Source of the DNA: UBA1952 sp965246765
GTDB taxonomy: Bacteria; Bacteroidota; Bacteroidia; Chitinophagales; Chitinophagaceae
Direction: 5' to 3'
DNA length: 64,000 bases
NCBI GenBank assembly: GCA_965246765.1
Contig: CBDFFJ010000004.1
Span: 372,001-436,000 of the forward strand
The translations under genes were made by a program, and so were the position numbers. Shown piece by piece: positions 52,937 through 60,209 of this stretch. The notes below the pieces were generated by a model, which saw nothing but the letters and a program-made list of their open reading frames with translations, had not been told where the DNA came from and did no database searches. The stretch's first letter is position 1, and the number at the start of each line of letters is the position of its first letter.

Positions 52937-53725
52937 ATGAAGCTTATCCGTTACATTATCTGCGCCATGGTGCTCATACCGTTCGCCGCGTCATCGCAAC
53001 CCGCCATTTCTAAAGAACGCTTTAAAGCCGGGCTGCGCGCCATTATTGACGACGCTGCAACGGGCTTCCACAATAGCCAGGGCAGCATGACAAGCGACAG
53101 CAAATACGGCACCCAATACACAAGCAGGCTCAACCTGCCCGGCGGCAGCGCAAGCGGCTATCTTTTCTACCTTAAAACGTTTACGGGTACTGAAGACTTT
53201 TACTACACCCAGTATTTCTCTGACACATCAGCGGCGGGAAAGTTTGTAACCGAAAACGCAGAAGACATTCTGGACGAGTTGGCAAAAGAGTATCACTGGA
53301 AAAAGAGCTTCAAGGACCAGAAATCCGAGAAATACCGTAGGGAAACACGGTCTGAGAAATACAAAATCAAACAGTACAGACAATGGGTCACTGAAAAGGC
53401 CACCATTACCTGGAGCATGCCGGAAGCCGTAAACCTGACCATAGATATTCACTCGCCCTACCGGCCCAGTGACGCGCCAACGCCCGACCTGCTTGGCTGC
53501 ATGGTGTACTCGTATTCCAATTCCAATTTCCGGTATGTAGTGCCCGTCCATGGCGCGTCGCTCGGCGACAAGGCGAAGGTGGCCGCAGATGCCTACTCAA
53601 GAAGCGGTTTGTCGGAAAGTAGTTATCAGTACGAATGGATGCCGGGCGAAAGCTCAGGCGGAGTCAGCGCAAAGTTTGGAAGTGGATTTTCCGTGAAGGT
53701 GCTGAGCGATTTCAGGGTGGAATAA
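52937..53725 (+). CDS. Exported paralogous protein A
   Basis: A 262-residue exported protein (signal peptide MKLIRYIICAMVLIPFAASSQ). Its body is alignable by eye with the protein at 55974: LRAIIDDAATGF near the N-terminus, YFSDTSAAGKFVTENAEDILDE, HSPYRPSDAPTPDLLGCMVY, VPVHGASLGDKAKVAADAYS and SSYQYEWMPG near the C-terminus. Only the N-terminal part is related to the 56910 protein. The ATG at 52937 gives a clean signal peptide; a longer frame overlaps the upstream gene. Family unknown. Confidence 0.75.
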   Translation: MKLIRYIICAMVLIPFAASSQPAISKERFKAGLRAIIDDAATGFHNSQGSMTSDSKYGTQYTSRLNLPGGSASGYLFYLKTFTGTEDFYYTQYFSDTSAAGKFVTENAEDILDELAKEYHWKKSFKDQKSEKYRRETRSEKYKIKQYRQWVTEKATITWSMPEAVNLTIDIHSPYRPSDAPTPDLLGCMVYSYSNSNFRYVVPVHGASLGDKAKVAADAYSRSGLSESSYQYEWMPGESSGGVSAKFGSGFSVKVLSDFRVE

Positions 53726-53736
53726 CGGCAGCACCC

Positions 53737-53787
53737 CTGAGCCCCGCAGGGCCGGCCGAAACAATAGCCGGGGATTTCAATTCCTGA
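53737..53787. repeat. Interspersed extragenic repeat, copy 1
   Basis: About 50 bp alignable to 56779-56830: 'gagccccgcagg' versus 'gagcccgaaggg', then 'ACAATAGCCGGGGATTT' versus 'AATAATAGCCAGGGATTTT'. It ends in an imperfect inverted arm 'ATTCCTG'. Both copies lie between genes of the 51-57 kb island. It resembles REP-like hairpin elements of Bacteroidota. Confidence 0.5.
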
Positions 53788-53881
53788 AAAGGGGAAAGAC
53801 ACAGTTTGCCTGACTCCTGAGGTTAGCAAACCGTTGCAGCATCGCCACACAACTCACACATCTTTCCAAAAAAACATCCTC

Positions 53882-55131
53882 ATGCGCATCTCATTCTGCA
53901 CAGCGGCCTTTCTGTTACCCGCCCTGCTCTCCGCACAGCCCTCATCCACGCGCCAATACAATGAGTACAAACGCCTGAGCGAGGCCACCACAAGGGCGTT
54001 TGCTGTGCCCGAGCGCACCTACACTGCGCCATCTTATTCTTCCGGCTCGTCATCTTCCTCATCTTCCTCATCTTCCTCGTCGTCCTCGTCGTCCTCATCG
54101 CGCAGCTATGGTTATGGCAACAGTACGCCTGCATACAATCCGCCAACCGCCGCCGAACGCGACGCGTGGCGCAAGAGCTATGAGGAAAGCGACCGCCAGG
54201 CAGCGGCATGGCGGCAGCAGCAAGCTGACAATGCAGCAGCGGCAGAGCTGCATCGCCGCAACAAGGTGCGCGACGCAGAGCAGACTTTTTGCGCCGGACT
54301 AATAGCCAGCCACAAAGGCTCCCTGCCCAAAGAAGACCTGCGAGAAATGCACAAGGACGCCTTCTTTTTTTACTGGATAGAAAGTCCCTGGCCGAGCTAC
54401 GCTGATGCAGAAGCATCCATAGAGTTGTTTAAAAAGGAAGCGCAAACAGCCGATTATGAAAAGCTGCTTTCGCTGGCCATTGCAGGCCAGTCTCACCCAA
54501 CCGCTACGGCGCAATGCTATGCAACGCTCTATGAGCGATTCCCTCAAAAACAGGATGAGATAGAACGCAACGAAATTGTGGCGCTGACCTATTTCTTCGG
54601 CTCCCGCATCCCCAATTTGTATCCTGAAGTAACGCTTGCCTACAGCGAGGCGGAGATTGAAGACTTTGGCACGGCGCGCCGCGCGGAAGTGCTGCAACGG
54701 TTCAAGACGCTTGCCGGGAAGCATCCTGAAGAAGCGCCGCAGGCTATTGCCGTCCGCACCTCAATCCTTTTGTGCTGTTGGCCGACGAGCTGGCCGCCAA
54801 CAACGGCGAGAAAGCAGACTGGTACATGAAAGCTCTGCGGGCAAAATACAGCGTTGCGAATCTGCCGAAGTACAAGCCCGCCGCTCGTCAAGATTGGGAA
54901 GGCCTTGCCAACCGCCGCCTGCGCATTCCTTCGCAATGGCTCATAGCGAATGCGCCGGATAGGGTGTATGCGCTGAGCAAGGAAGACTGGCTGGCCATCT
55001 CCGAATCGCAGGCCATCTCCACCGACCTGATTGCATGGGCTTTCCGCGATGAATCCGCAGACCCGGAAGATGAGGACAAGCCACGCTATTGGAAGCGGAT
55101 ACCAAACCTCGGCAAGGTGCGGAAGAAGTAA
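53882..55131 (+). pseudogene. Frameshifted exported protein with poly-serine tract
   Basis: Two overlapping frames together encode one protein. The first begins MRISFCTAAFLLPALLSAQP (signal peptide) and continues past a poly-Ser tract, a Q/A-rich helix (DRQAAAWRQQQADNAAAAEL) and a helical domain to about 54765. There one base is missing, and the second frame carries on as VLLADELAANNGEKADWYMK through PNLGKVRKK. A reconstructed joint is 'AVRxLNPFVLLADELAAN'. No recognised family. Whether the deletion is biological or an assembly error cannot be told. Confidence 0.75.
54047..54100. repeat. Tandem TCN repeat encoding 18 consecutive serines
   Basis: The unit TCATCTTCC occurs about three times and TCGTCGTCC twice, with variants. 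All changes keep the frame (multiples of three), so expansion or contraction would change the length of a serine linker rather than switch the gene on or off. Confidence 0.7.
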
Positions 55132-55190
55132 CGCGGATCCCGTTGCGTACGCTGCGGGACCGCTGCGCCCGTTGCGTGAAACAACCAAAA

Positions 55191-55206
55191 TACCGGAACC
55201 ACGGTA
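55191..55206. promoter_or_regulatory. NarL-like 7-2-7 operator, site 2: TACCGGA-AC-CACGGTA
   Basis: The heptamers are TACCGGA and (reverse) TACCGTG, separated by AC. The centre at 55198.5 is exactly 31.5 bp upstream of the box TAGCTTCG at 55230, and 69.5 bp before the ATG at 55268. Confidence 0.65.
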
Positions 55207-55229
55207 TTGTACAGCCTTCTTCGCGCGGA

Positions 55230-55237
55230 TAGCTTCG
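55230..55237 (+). promoter_or_regulatory. -7 box TAGCTTCG of the 55268 operon
   Basis: It fits TAnnTTCG as in ndk and gldD and lies 31.5 bp from the centre of the 7-2-7 operator, the same distance as in the 51225 promoter. Confidence 0.6.
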
Positions 55238-55267
55238 CCACTGCAATTCTCTTAAAACCGAACCACA

Positions 55268-55921
55268 ATGCGCAAAACATTTATCCTGGCAGCCTGTGCC
55301 CTGCTCTTCGCCAAAGGCGCTTCCGCTTTCCCGCTCTGGGGCTTCCAGCTCGGCTTTAATCTTAATGATTACAAGTACCTCATTGGCGATAACCGCCAAG
55401 ACCGCAGTTACCTCAGCGGGTGGAATGTGGGCGTAATGTATCGTACCGACGGCCGCAAGTGGCGCGTGCAGCCCACGTTGCTCTGGAGCCAGAAGGGTGC
55501 GCAGAATGTGCTGGACGCGCCGCTGCAGTATAGCTGGATAAGCAACCGTCTTACCTACCTAAGTCTTTCCGCGCCGGTGCTCTACAACGCAAATATGGAA
55601 GGCATCAAAAATTTCACGCTGAGCATCGGCGCAGGTCCGTATGTGGGCTATCTGCTCAAGGCAACGGCTATTAAAAAGCTGCTGCACGGCGGCGACGATG
55701 AGCGAGAGGATTATAAGATGGGTTCCGCATCCACCGACGATTTCAAGCGCGGCGATTTCGGGCTTGCATTTGTATTTGGCGCAAAGCTGCGGCGCGTGAA
55801 TATGGCCATCGGCTACGACTTTGGCCTCGCCAATATCTCGCCTGCGGAAAACACGAGCATTAAGAACCGGACCATCTCTATCAACTTCGGCGTCTTCGTG
55901 AATAAGTATCAGCGGAAGTAG
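55268..55921 (+). CDS. Outer-membrane beta-barrel protein (PorT-like)
   Basis: A 217-residue exported protein (MRKTFILAACALLFAKGASAF). Its alternating hydrophobic pattern and blocks such as GFQLGFNLNDYKYLIGD, KWRVQPTLLWSQKGAQ, FTLSIGAGPYVGYLLKA and VNMAIGYDFGLANISP fit the PorT-type outer-membrane barrel family of Bacteroidota. It ends YQRK rather than in an aromatic residue. It is the first gene of a two-gene unit with the paralogous protein at 55974 and carries a 7-2-7 operator upstream. Confidence 0.8.
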   Translation: MRKTFILAACALLFAKGASAFPLWGFQLGFNLNDYKYLIGDNRQDRSYLSGWNVGVMYRTDGRKWRVQPTLLWSQKGAQNVLDAPLQYSWISNRLTYLSLSAPVLYNANMEGIKNFTLSIGAGPYVGYLLKATAIKKLLHGGDDEREDYKMGSASTDDFKRGDFGLAFVFGAKLRRVNMAIGYDFGLANISPAENTSIKNRTISINFGVFVNKYQRK

Positions 55922-55973
55922 CGGCGCGCCATTCACAGCCGCAAAAATTTATCAATAATCAACCCAATCGTTT

Positions 55974-56753
55974 ATGAGGAATTTGCTTAGAATACTTTGT
56001 GTGCTCGTCCTCGCACAAGGTGCCACTGCCCAGGAGCTTACCGCGGAAAGGCTGAAACGTGATATCCGCGCCATTCTGCCCGAGGCAGCAAAGGGCTTTC
56101 CGATCAATAACGGCCTTGTTAGCGAAGACGTTTACACCGGCAGCACTTACGGAACCGATTTTTCGCTCCTCGGCATCCACCAATGGGCATCGCTGCGGTA
56201 CGAGCCGGCCCACGACTACAAGTACTCAAAGCCAACGAACGAAATGTTTTACTTCAGCCAGGTTTTTATGGACACCTCAGCCGCAGGGGGCTTTATGCTG
56301 GAGAATGCCGAAGGGGTTTTAGACGAGCAGGGCGAAACAATGGGTCTGAAAAAGGTAAAGGTGAAGGTAGAAAAAGCCTTCCGCGACGACTTTAAGGTGA
56401 TAGAGTATCGTCAGCTTGGCAAGCCACTCATTGTATTCACCCATTTTTTTAAGGGGGCCTATACGACGCTGCATATCCTTTCGCCTTACCGTCCGCAGGA
56501 TGTGAAGGTGGCCAATCTCCTCGGTTGCATGGTCTTCTCATTTGCCAACATGGGTTTCCTCTATGTAGTGCCGGTATATGGCTCCGCGCTCGGTGATAAG
56601 GAAAAAGTAGCCGCGGCGGCGTATGCCAAAAGCGGCCTTGTAGAAAGCAGGTATCAATACGAATGGATGCCGGGCACTACTACAAAACAAGTGGAGCAAA
56701 AATGGGGCAAGCAGACCAGCGTGCGCGTGATGAATTCGTATAGCGTGGATTAG
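55974..56753 (+). CDS. Exported paralogous protein B
   Basis: A 259-residue exported protein (signal peptide MRNLLRILCVLVLAQGATAQ), a paralogue of the protein at 52937. The shared blocks are DTSAAGGFMLENAEGVLDE, LSPYRPQDVKVANLLGCMVF, YVVPVYGSALGDKEKVAAAAY and SRYQYEWMPG. It begins 52 bases after the barrel gene. No recognised family. The conserved Tyr/Trp-rich ends suggest a compact domain. Function unknown. Confidence 0.78.
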   Translation: MRNLLRILCVLVLAQGATAQELTAERLKRDIRAILPEAAKGFPINNGLVSEDVYTGSTYGTDFSLLGIHQWASLRYEPAHDYKYSKPTNEMFYFSQVFMDTSAAGGFMLENAEGVLDEQGETMGLKKVKVKVEKAFRDDFKVIEYRQLGKPLIVFTHFFKGAYTTLHILSPYRPQDVKVANLLGCMVFSFANMGFLYVVPVYGSALGDKEKVAAAAYAKSGLVESRYQYEWMPGTTTKQVEQKWGKQTSVRVMNSYSVD

Positions 56754-56778
56754 GGTCACTCCTGCGTTGCGTCGTCCG

Positions 56779-56830
56779 TTGAGCCCGAAGGGACGGCCCA
56801 AAATAATAGCCAGGGATTTTAATCCCTGGA
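56779..56830. repeat. Interspersed extragenic repeat, copy 2
   Basis: Aligns with 53737-53787 (see that entry). This copy includes the imperfect inverted repeat CCAGGGATTTTAATCCCTGG. Confidence 0.5.
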
Positions 56831-56858
56831 AAGCACGATTAGATGACAGGGAGCAAAT

Positions 56859-56890
56859 AAAAATCCCGGCATTACGGCGCCGGGATTTTT
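56859..56890 (-). terminator. Terminator of the 56910 gene (bidirectional)
   Basis: A perfect 12-bp stem, AAAAATCCCGGC (56859-56870) with GCCGGGATTTTT (56879-56890). T-tracts on both strands make it usable by the minus-strand gene at 56910 and by the plus-strand unit ending at 56753. Confidence 0.88.
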
Positions 56891-56909
56891 ATCAGGAAAC
56901 GATTCGGGC

Positions 56910-57413
56910 CTAATGCCCGTTAGTGCCATACACCATAAGCATCTGCTGGTCGGCGGTGCTTTGATAGTCCACGATGTTGTGGCCGTCGTTGTCTTTTATT
57001 TCAGTGACGTCAGCGCCGCTTTCATTCTTGTAATCGCGGCCCACATACTTGCCGCTCTTCGCCATGAGGTTAAACTCGTCCATGTACTTCTGCGCCATTA
57101 TCATCATCAGCTTCAGGTACATCGCGTCCATGTCTTTCACATTGAAGCGGATAATGTACACCGCGTGCTTTGTCGCGTCTTTCTCAAACATAAATTGCTC
57201 AGAGATGGATGCCTCCGGCGTATGGCTGCTTTTGTAGAATGAAGAGCCGCTCGCTTCGTCCTTGCCGGCTGCTTCGCCCTTGTAAGATTTAAAGCCGGTG
57301 CCGGCATCGGCAATGATGGCGCGCAGCTCTTTGATGATGGGCGCAGGCTCCTGCGCAAATGCAGGTGAAAGAAAAGGGGCGCAGAGCGCGAGGATGAGAA
57401 AAAGCTTTTTCAT
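56910..57413 (-). CDS. Exported protein related to the paralogous family (N-terminal part)
   Basis: A 167-residue exported protein (MKKLFLILALCAPFLSPAFAQ). Its N-terminal block LRAIIADAGTGFKSYKGEAA matches the corresponding block of the paralogues at 52937 and 55974 (LRAIIDDAATGF). The remainder is different, with VYIIRFNVKDMDAMYLKLMM, YMDEFNLMAKSGKYVGRDY and a His at the end (YGTNGH). It reads toward the terminator at 56859 and away from the gene at 57571, with two 7-2-7 sites in between. Confidence 0.75.
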   Translation of the reverse strand: MKKLFLILALCAPFLSPAFAQEPAPIIKELRAIIADAGTGFKSYKGEAAGKDEASGSSFYKSSHTPEASISEQFMFEKDATKHAVYIIRFNVKDMDAMYLKLMMIMAQKYMDEFNLMAKSGKYVGRDYKNESGADVTEIKDNDGHNIVDYQSTADQQMLMVYGTNGH

Positions 57414-57471
57414 GGCTGCTTTTTGGTTGAATGGTGAGCCGTAAAAGTATCCGTCGCACAAGGGGTGGCAA

Positions 57472-57487
57472 TACCCTGTTGACGGTA
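57472..57487. promoter_or_regulatory. NarL-like 7-2-7 operator, site 3: TACCCTG-TT-GACGGTA
   Basis: It lies between divergent genes. Its centre (57479.5) is 30.5 bp from a minus-strand TACTTTTA box at 57442-57449, upstream of the gene at 56910. This spacing is one base shorter than in the other three promoters. Confidence 0.55.
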
Positions 57488-57516
57488 TTCTGAGGATAGC
57501 GCTTCTGGTACAGAAA

Positions 57517-57532
57517 TACCCTGTTCACGGTA
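57517..57532. promoter_or_regulatory. NarL-like 7-2-7 operator, site 4: TACCCTG-TT-CACGGTA
   Basis: The centre at 57524.5 is exactly 31.5 bp upstream of a CACCTTTG box at 57556-57563, before the ATG at 57571. Sites 3 and 4 are 45 bp apart centre to centre. Confidence 0.62.
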
Positions 57533-57555
57533 TTGCAGCCAGGCAAGCCGTGCTC

Positions 57556-57563
57556 CACCTTTG
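57556..57563 (+). promoter_or_regulatory. -7-like box CACCTTTG of the 57571 operon
   Basis: It matches TAnnTTTG except at the first base, is 31.5 bp from the operator centre, and ends 8 bases before the ATG. The transcript would be nearly leaderless, as for the DHH phosphoesterase promoter. Confidence 0.5.
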
Positions 57564-57570
57564 AGCCGCC

Positions 57571-58605
57571 ATGAAAAACATTCTGCTCAGCATACTGATT
57601 GCGCTGCTTGCGCATGGAGCGGGCATTGCGCAGCCCTACACCGAGCCGACATCTGCCGCCTACAAGGCAGCGGTGAAGGAATACGTTGCGACCTTCCAGA
57701 CGGGCGATCTCATGAAATTTAAAGCAACGCTGTCCGCATTGGAAAAAGCGCACCCCGGCCACCCGAATACAATTTACTTCCAGGCATTCTACATAGAAGC
57801 ATCCGGCGGCGACCTCACCGCGGCCATGAAAGGCTACTCCGATGTTATTCGCCTCAAGCCTGACTTTACCGAGGCATACCAGCACCGCGCCGGACTCTTC
57901 TACAAAAAAGGAATGGATGACCGCGCTGTGGCAGATATGGACAAAGCCATTGAGACCGCAGGCGTAGATGTGTATGCGGCGATGTACGGCGACCGCGGGG
58001 AATTTAAGTATGGAGCGCACGACGTAGCAGGTGCATTTGCCGACTACAAAAAGGCGGCGGAGATGGAGCCTGCCAACCCAAAATGGTACAGAGGCGTAGC
58101 GAACACATCCATAGACATGAAAACGCCTGCTGCTGCAGAGGCGGTTCTGGGCGCGGCGCTTGGCGGTTCGCAAAAGGGCAATGGCGGCATTCATGCGGCC
58201 TACGCAAACATGCTGATGCGGAGCGGAAAATTTGCGGATGCGGATGCGCAGTGCAGGCTCATGCTTGCGGCAAGCGGCTATACGCCATCGCCCAAAGACC
58301 TGAACACTGCCGGAATCGTAGCTATGAAGCTGCGCGATTATCCCCGCGCTATTACCCTCATGGAGCGCGCGATGGCTGCCGACCCCCGCGACGTTGATTT
58401 TGTAAATAACCGGGCATCCATAGCCATGGAGCAGAAGGCCTGGGAAGACGTTTATAACTACGCGCAAAAGGCGATTACTATTGACCCGAACAATGCGCTT
58501 GCAAATGGTATGATGGCGGTAGGCATTAGCAAAACAAACCGCGGCGAGGCGATCTCCGCAGAATACATGGAGAAGGCGAAGCGACTGGAAGCGGAGGGCA
58601 AGTAA
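57571..58605 (+). CDS. Exported TPR-repeat protein
   Basis: A 344-residue protein with a signal peptide (MKNILLSILIALLAHGAGIAQ) and tetratricopeptide repeats through most of its length (EYVATFQTGDLMKFKATLSA, AMKGYSDVIRLKPDFTEAYQ, DRAVADMDKAIETAGVDVYA, AFADYKKAAEMEPANPKWYR, PRAITLMERAMAADPRDVDF, NYAQKAITIDPNNALANGMM). TPR arrays bind other proteins. It is the first gene of a unit that continues with the broken gene at 58664 and the MORN gene, and has a 7-2-7 operator and a -7-like box upstream. Confidence 0.88.
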   Translation: MKNILLSILIALLAHGAGIAQPYTEPTSAAYKAAVKEYVATFQTGDLMKFKATLSALEKAHPGHPNTIYFQAFYIEASGGDLTAAMKGYSDVIRLKPDFTEAYQHRAGLFYKKGMDDRAVADMDKAIETAGVDVYAAMYGDRGEFKYGAHDVAGAFADYKKAAEMEPANPKWYRGVANTSIDMKTPAAAEAVLGAALGGSQKGNGGIHAAYANMLMRSGKFADADAQCRLMLAASGYTPSPKDLNTAGIVAMKLRDYPRAITLMERAMAADPRDVDFVNNRASIAMEQKAWEDVYNYAQKAITIDPNNALANGMMAVGISKTNRGEAISAEYMEKAKRLEAEGK

Positions 58606-58663
58606 ATAAGAAGCGTCGCTTGTATTGATCCAATAATCAAAACCATTAAACACTATCCATTTC

Positions 58664-59258
58664 ATGTCAACACTGCCATCATACTTTCGCGCCTGCCGGG
58701 TATCCGCAACAGTCTTTGCCGCTCTTCTTATATTGTTTTGCAGCAATGCTGCCCGTAGCCAACAGCGCAGTGAATTCAGTGCCCTCGGCAACAGCGCCAT
58801 TTCACAAAACTTCAGCGTCAGCAGCAGCAACGGCGCTACCTATTATTCCACCAACACTGAATCTGTTAAAGCTACCATCAAGAGCGAGATTGCTGCGCAA
58901 AAAGGACGCCGGCTTCAAAAAGGTTGATAAGGCCACCTTTATGGCTACCGTTCAGAATCCGCTGGAAGCTTCCTTTGATGTAAGCGAAGGCTACACTCAC
59001 CGCGCCGTTGTTATCTACGGGGCTTCGTCCAACACGGTTGTCGTTACCCTGCGCGACGCATCGCGCAACGAGCTTTCGCCGCAGGCAACCCGCTACGCTG
59101 CAGGCCGCGGTGGCGGCTACACGCCCGACCAGGTTATCCGACTGGACGACTACACGCCAAAAGCGGACGGTAAGGCTATCCTTGGCATTGGCCTTATGAT
59201 AGACCAGCGCAATGACCCCGTCGCCATGCAGCTCCTTATCTTCCGGAAAAAGAAATAA
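58664..59258 (+). pseudogene. Exported protein interrupted by a +1 frameshift at an A5 run
   Basis: Two frames make one protein. The first begins MSTLPSYFRACRVSATVFAA and runs to about residue 80 (SVKATIKSEIAAQK). The second continues DAGFKKVDKATFMATVQNPL, then VVVTLRDASRNELSPQATRY, VIRLDDYTPKADGKAILGIG to the end. The frames meet at CAAAAAGG (58898-58905). Deleting one A gives AAQKDAGFKK without loss. The protein is likely secreted, of unknown function. A single-base insertion in a homopolymer is also a typical sequencing error. Confidence 0.75.
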
Positions 59259-60184
59259 TGACGGCCATGCGCATACACTTCGTTTTGCTCTTCACATGCT
59301 GCCTTTTTGTTGTAAACGGCAGCGCCCAATGCCTTTCCGGCGATTGCAAGAACGGGCAGGGCAGGATGGACATGGGCTACGCGGTGTATGAAGGCTCTTT
59401 TAAGAATGGCGAACCGGAAGGAACAGGCACCATGGACTATGGCGGCGGCGACAAGTATACTGGAGGCTGGCACAAAGGCAAGGAAGATGGCGCAGGCGTT
59501 CTTTATAAAAAAGGCGTCGCAATGAGCGCGTTTTACAACAATGGTGTGTTACAGACGGCGGCGCGCAAAGCAGAATCTGTAGGCGGTAATGGCGACTGGA
59601 AAGAGAAGGTGCCGGGCTGCATTGCTGGCGACTGCTATGAGGGCTACGGTGAGATAACTTTCCCAAGCGGTAATAACTATAAGGGCGGTTTTAAGGACGG
59701 CGTGAAGAGCGGCCAAGGCGAGATGCGCTTTGCCAGTGGGAATATTCTTAAAGGAACCTTCACGGCCAATAATCCGGTGACCGGCACTTTCTGGTATGCA
59801 GATGTAAAGACGCTTTTTTGTGGCAGCTTCAATGCCGACGGCACACCGAAAGACGGTACCTACACGGCCTCCGGCATGGACGCTATCGTGGATATAACGA
59901 ATGGCCGCGTAACAGGTGAGCGTCACCCAAGGCGCGACAGCATCAATGCCATCGCCGCGAAGCACGCACGCGAATATGGTCCCTGCCCCTACTGCGAGGG
60001 CAAGGGCAAATACCTGCATACCTCTTACAGTCCTATAAGTTCCACACGCAGCGAAGGGGTACAAAGGGACGGGCTGGGCGGCGGGTACATCAACGTTGTT
60101 TCCTATAAAACCACCGGGGGCTTCTCGCAGAATATGATGACTTGCCCGAAGTGCAGCGGCACAGGCGAACTGAAGCGGAAGTAA
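59258..60184 (+). CDS. Exported MORN-repeat protein with a C-terminal DnaJ-type zinc finger
   Basis: A 308-residue exported protein (MTAMRIHFVLLFTCCLFVVN...). It has several MORN repeats: YEGSFKNGEPEGTGTMDYGG, YTGGWHKGKEDGAGVLYKKG, YKGGFKDGVKSGQGEMRFAS. The C-terminal 60 residues contain two CxxCxGxG-type elements (CPYCEGKGKY and CPKCSGTGEL), as in DnaJ zinc-binding domains. The stop of the preceding gene overlaps the ATG by one base (TAATG), so translation is coupled. The architecture combines a surface-type repeat with a protein-binding zinc finger. Start 59258 or 59267. Confidence 0.82.
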   Translation: MTAMRIHFVLLFTCCLFVVNGSAQCLSGDCKNGQGRMDMGYAVYEGSFKNGEPEGTGTMDYGGGDKYTGGWHKGKEDGAGVLYKKGVAMSAFYNNGVLQTAARKAESVGGNGDWKEKVPGCIAGDCYEGYGEITFPSGNNYKGGFKDGVKSGQGEMRFASGNILKGTFTANNPVTGTFWYADVKTLFCGSFNADGTPKDGTYTASGMDAIVDITNGRVTGERHPRRDSINAIAAKHAREYGPCPYCEGKGKYLHTSYSPISSTRSEGVQRDGLGGGYINVVSYKTTGGFSQNMMTCPKCSGTGELKRK

Positions 60185-60209
60185 TACGGTACGGCCGGTT
60201 TGGCAGCAC

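Noticed and set aside
54755..54775. Programmed -1 frameshift in the poly-serine gene
   Set aside because: The shift would be in the -1 direction, but the sequence ATC CTT TTG TGC is not a canonical heptamer and no strong stem follows by eye.
57289..58830. A 513-residue open frame on the minus strand across the TPR gene
   Set aside because: It is antisense to the TPR and neighbouring genes, with no domain, and its composition (Arg/Cys-rich) is typical of a shadow frame.
58898..58905. Programmed -1 frameshift at the A5 run
   Set aside because: The needed shift is +1 in the reading direction and the tract is not a canonical X XXY YYZ slippery site in the zero frame.
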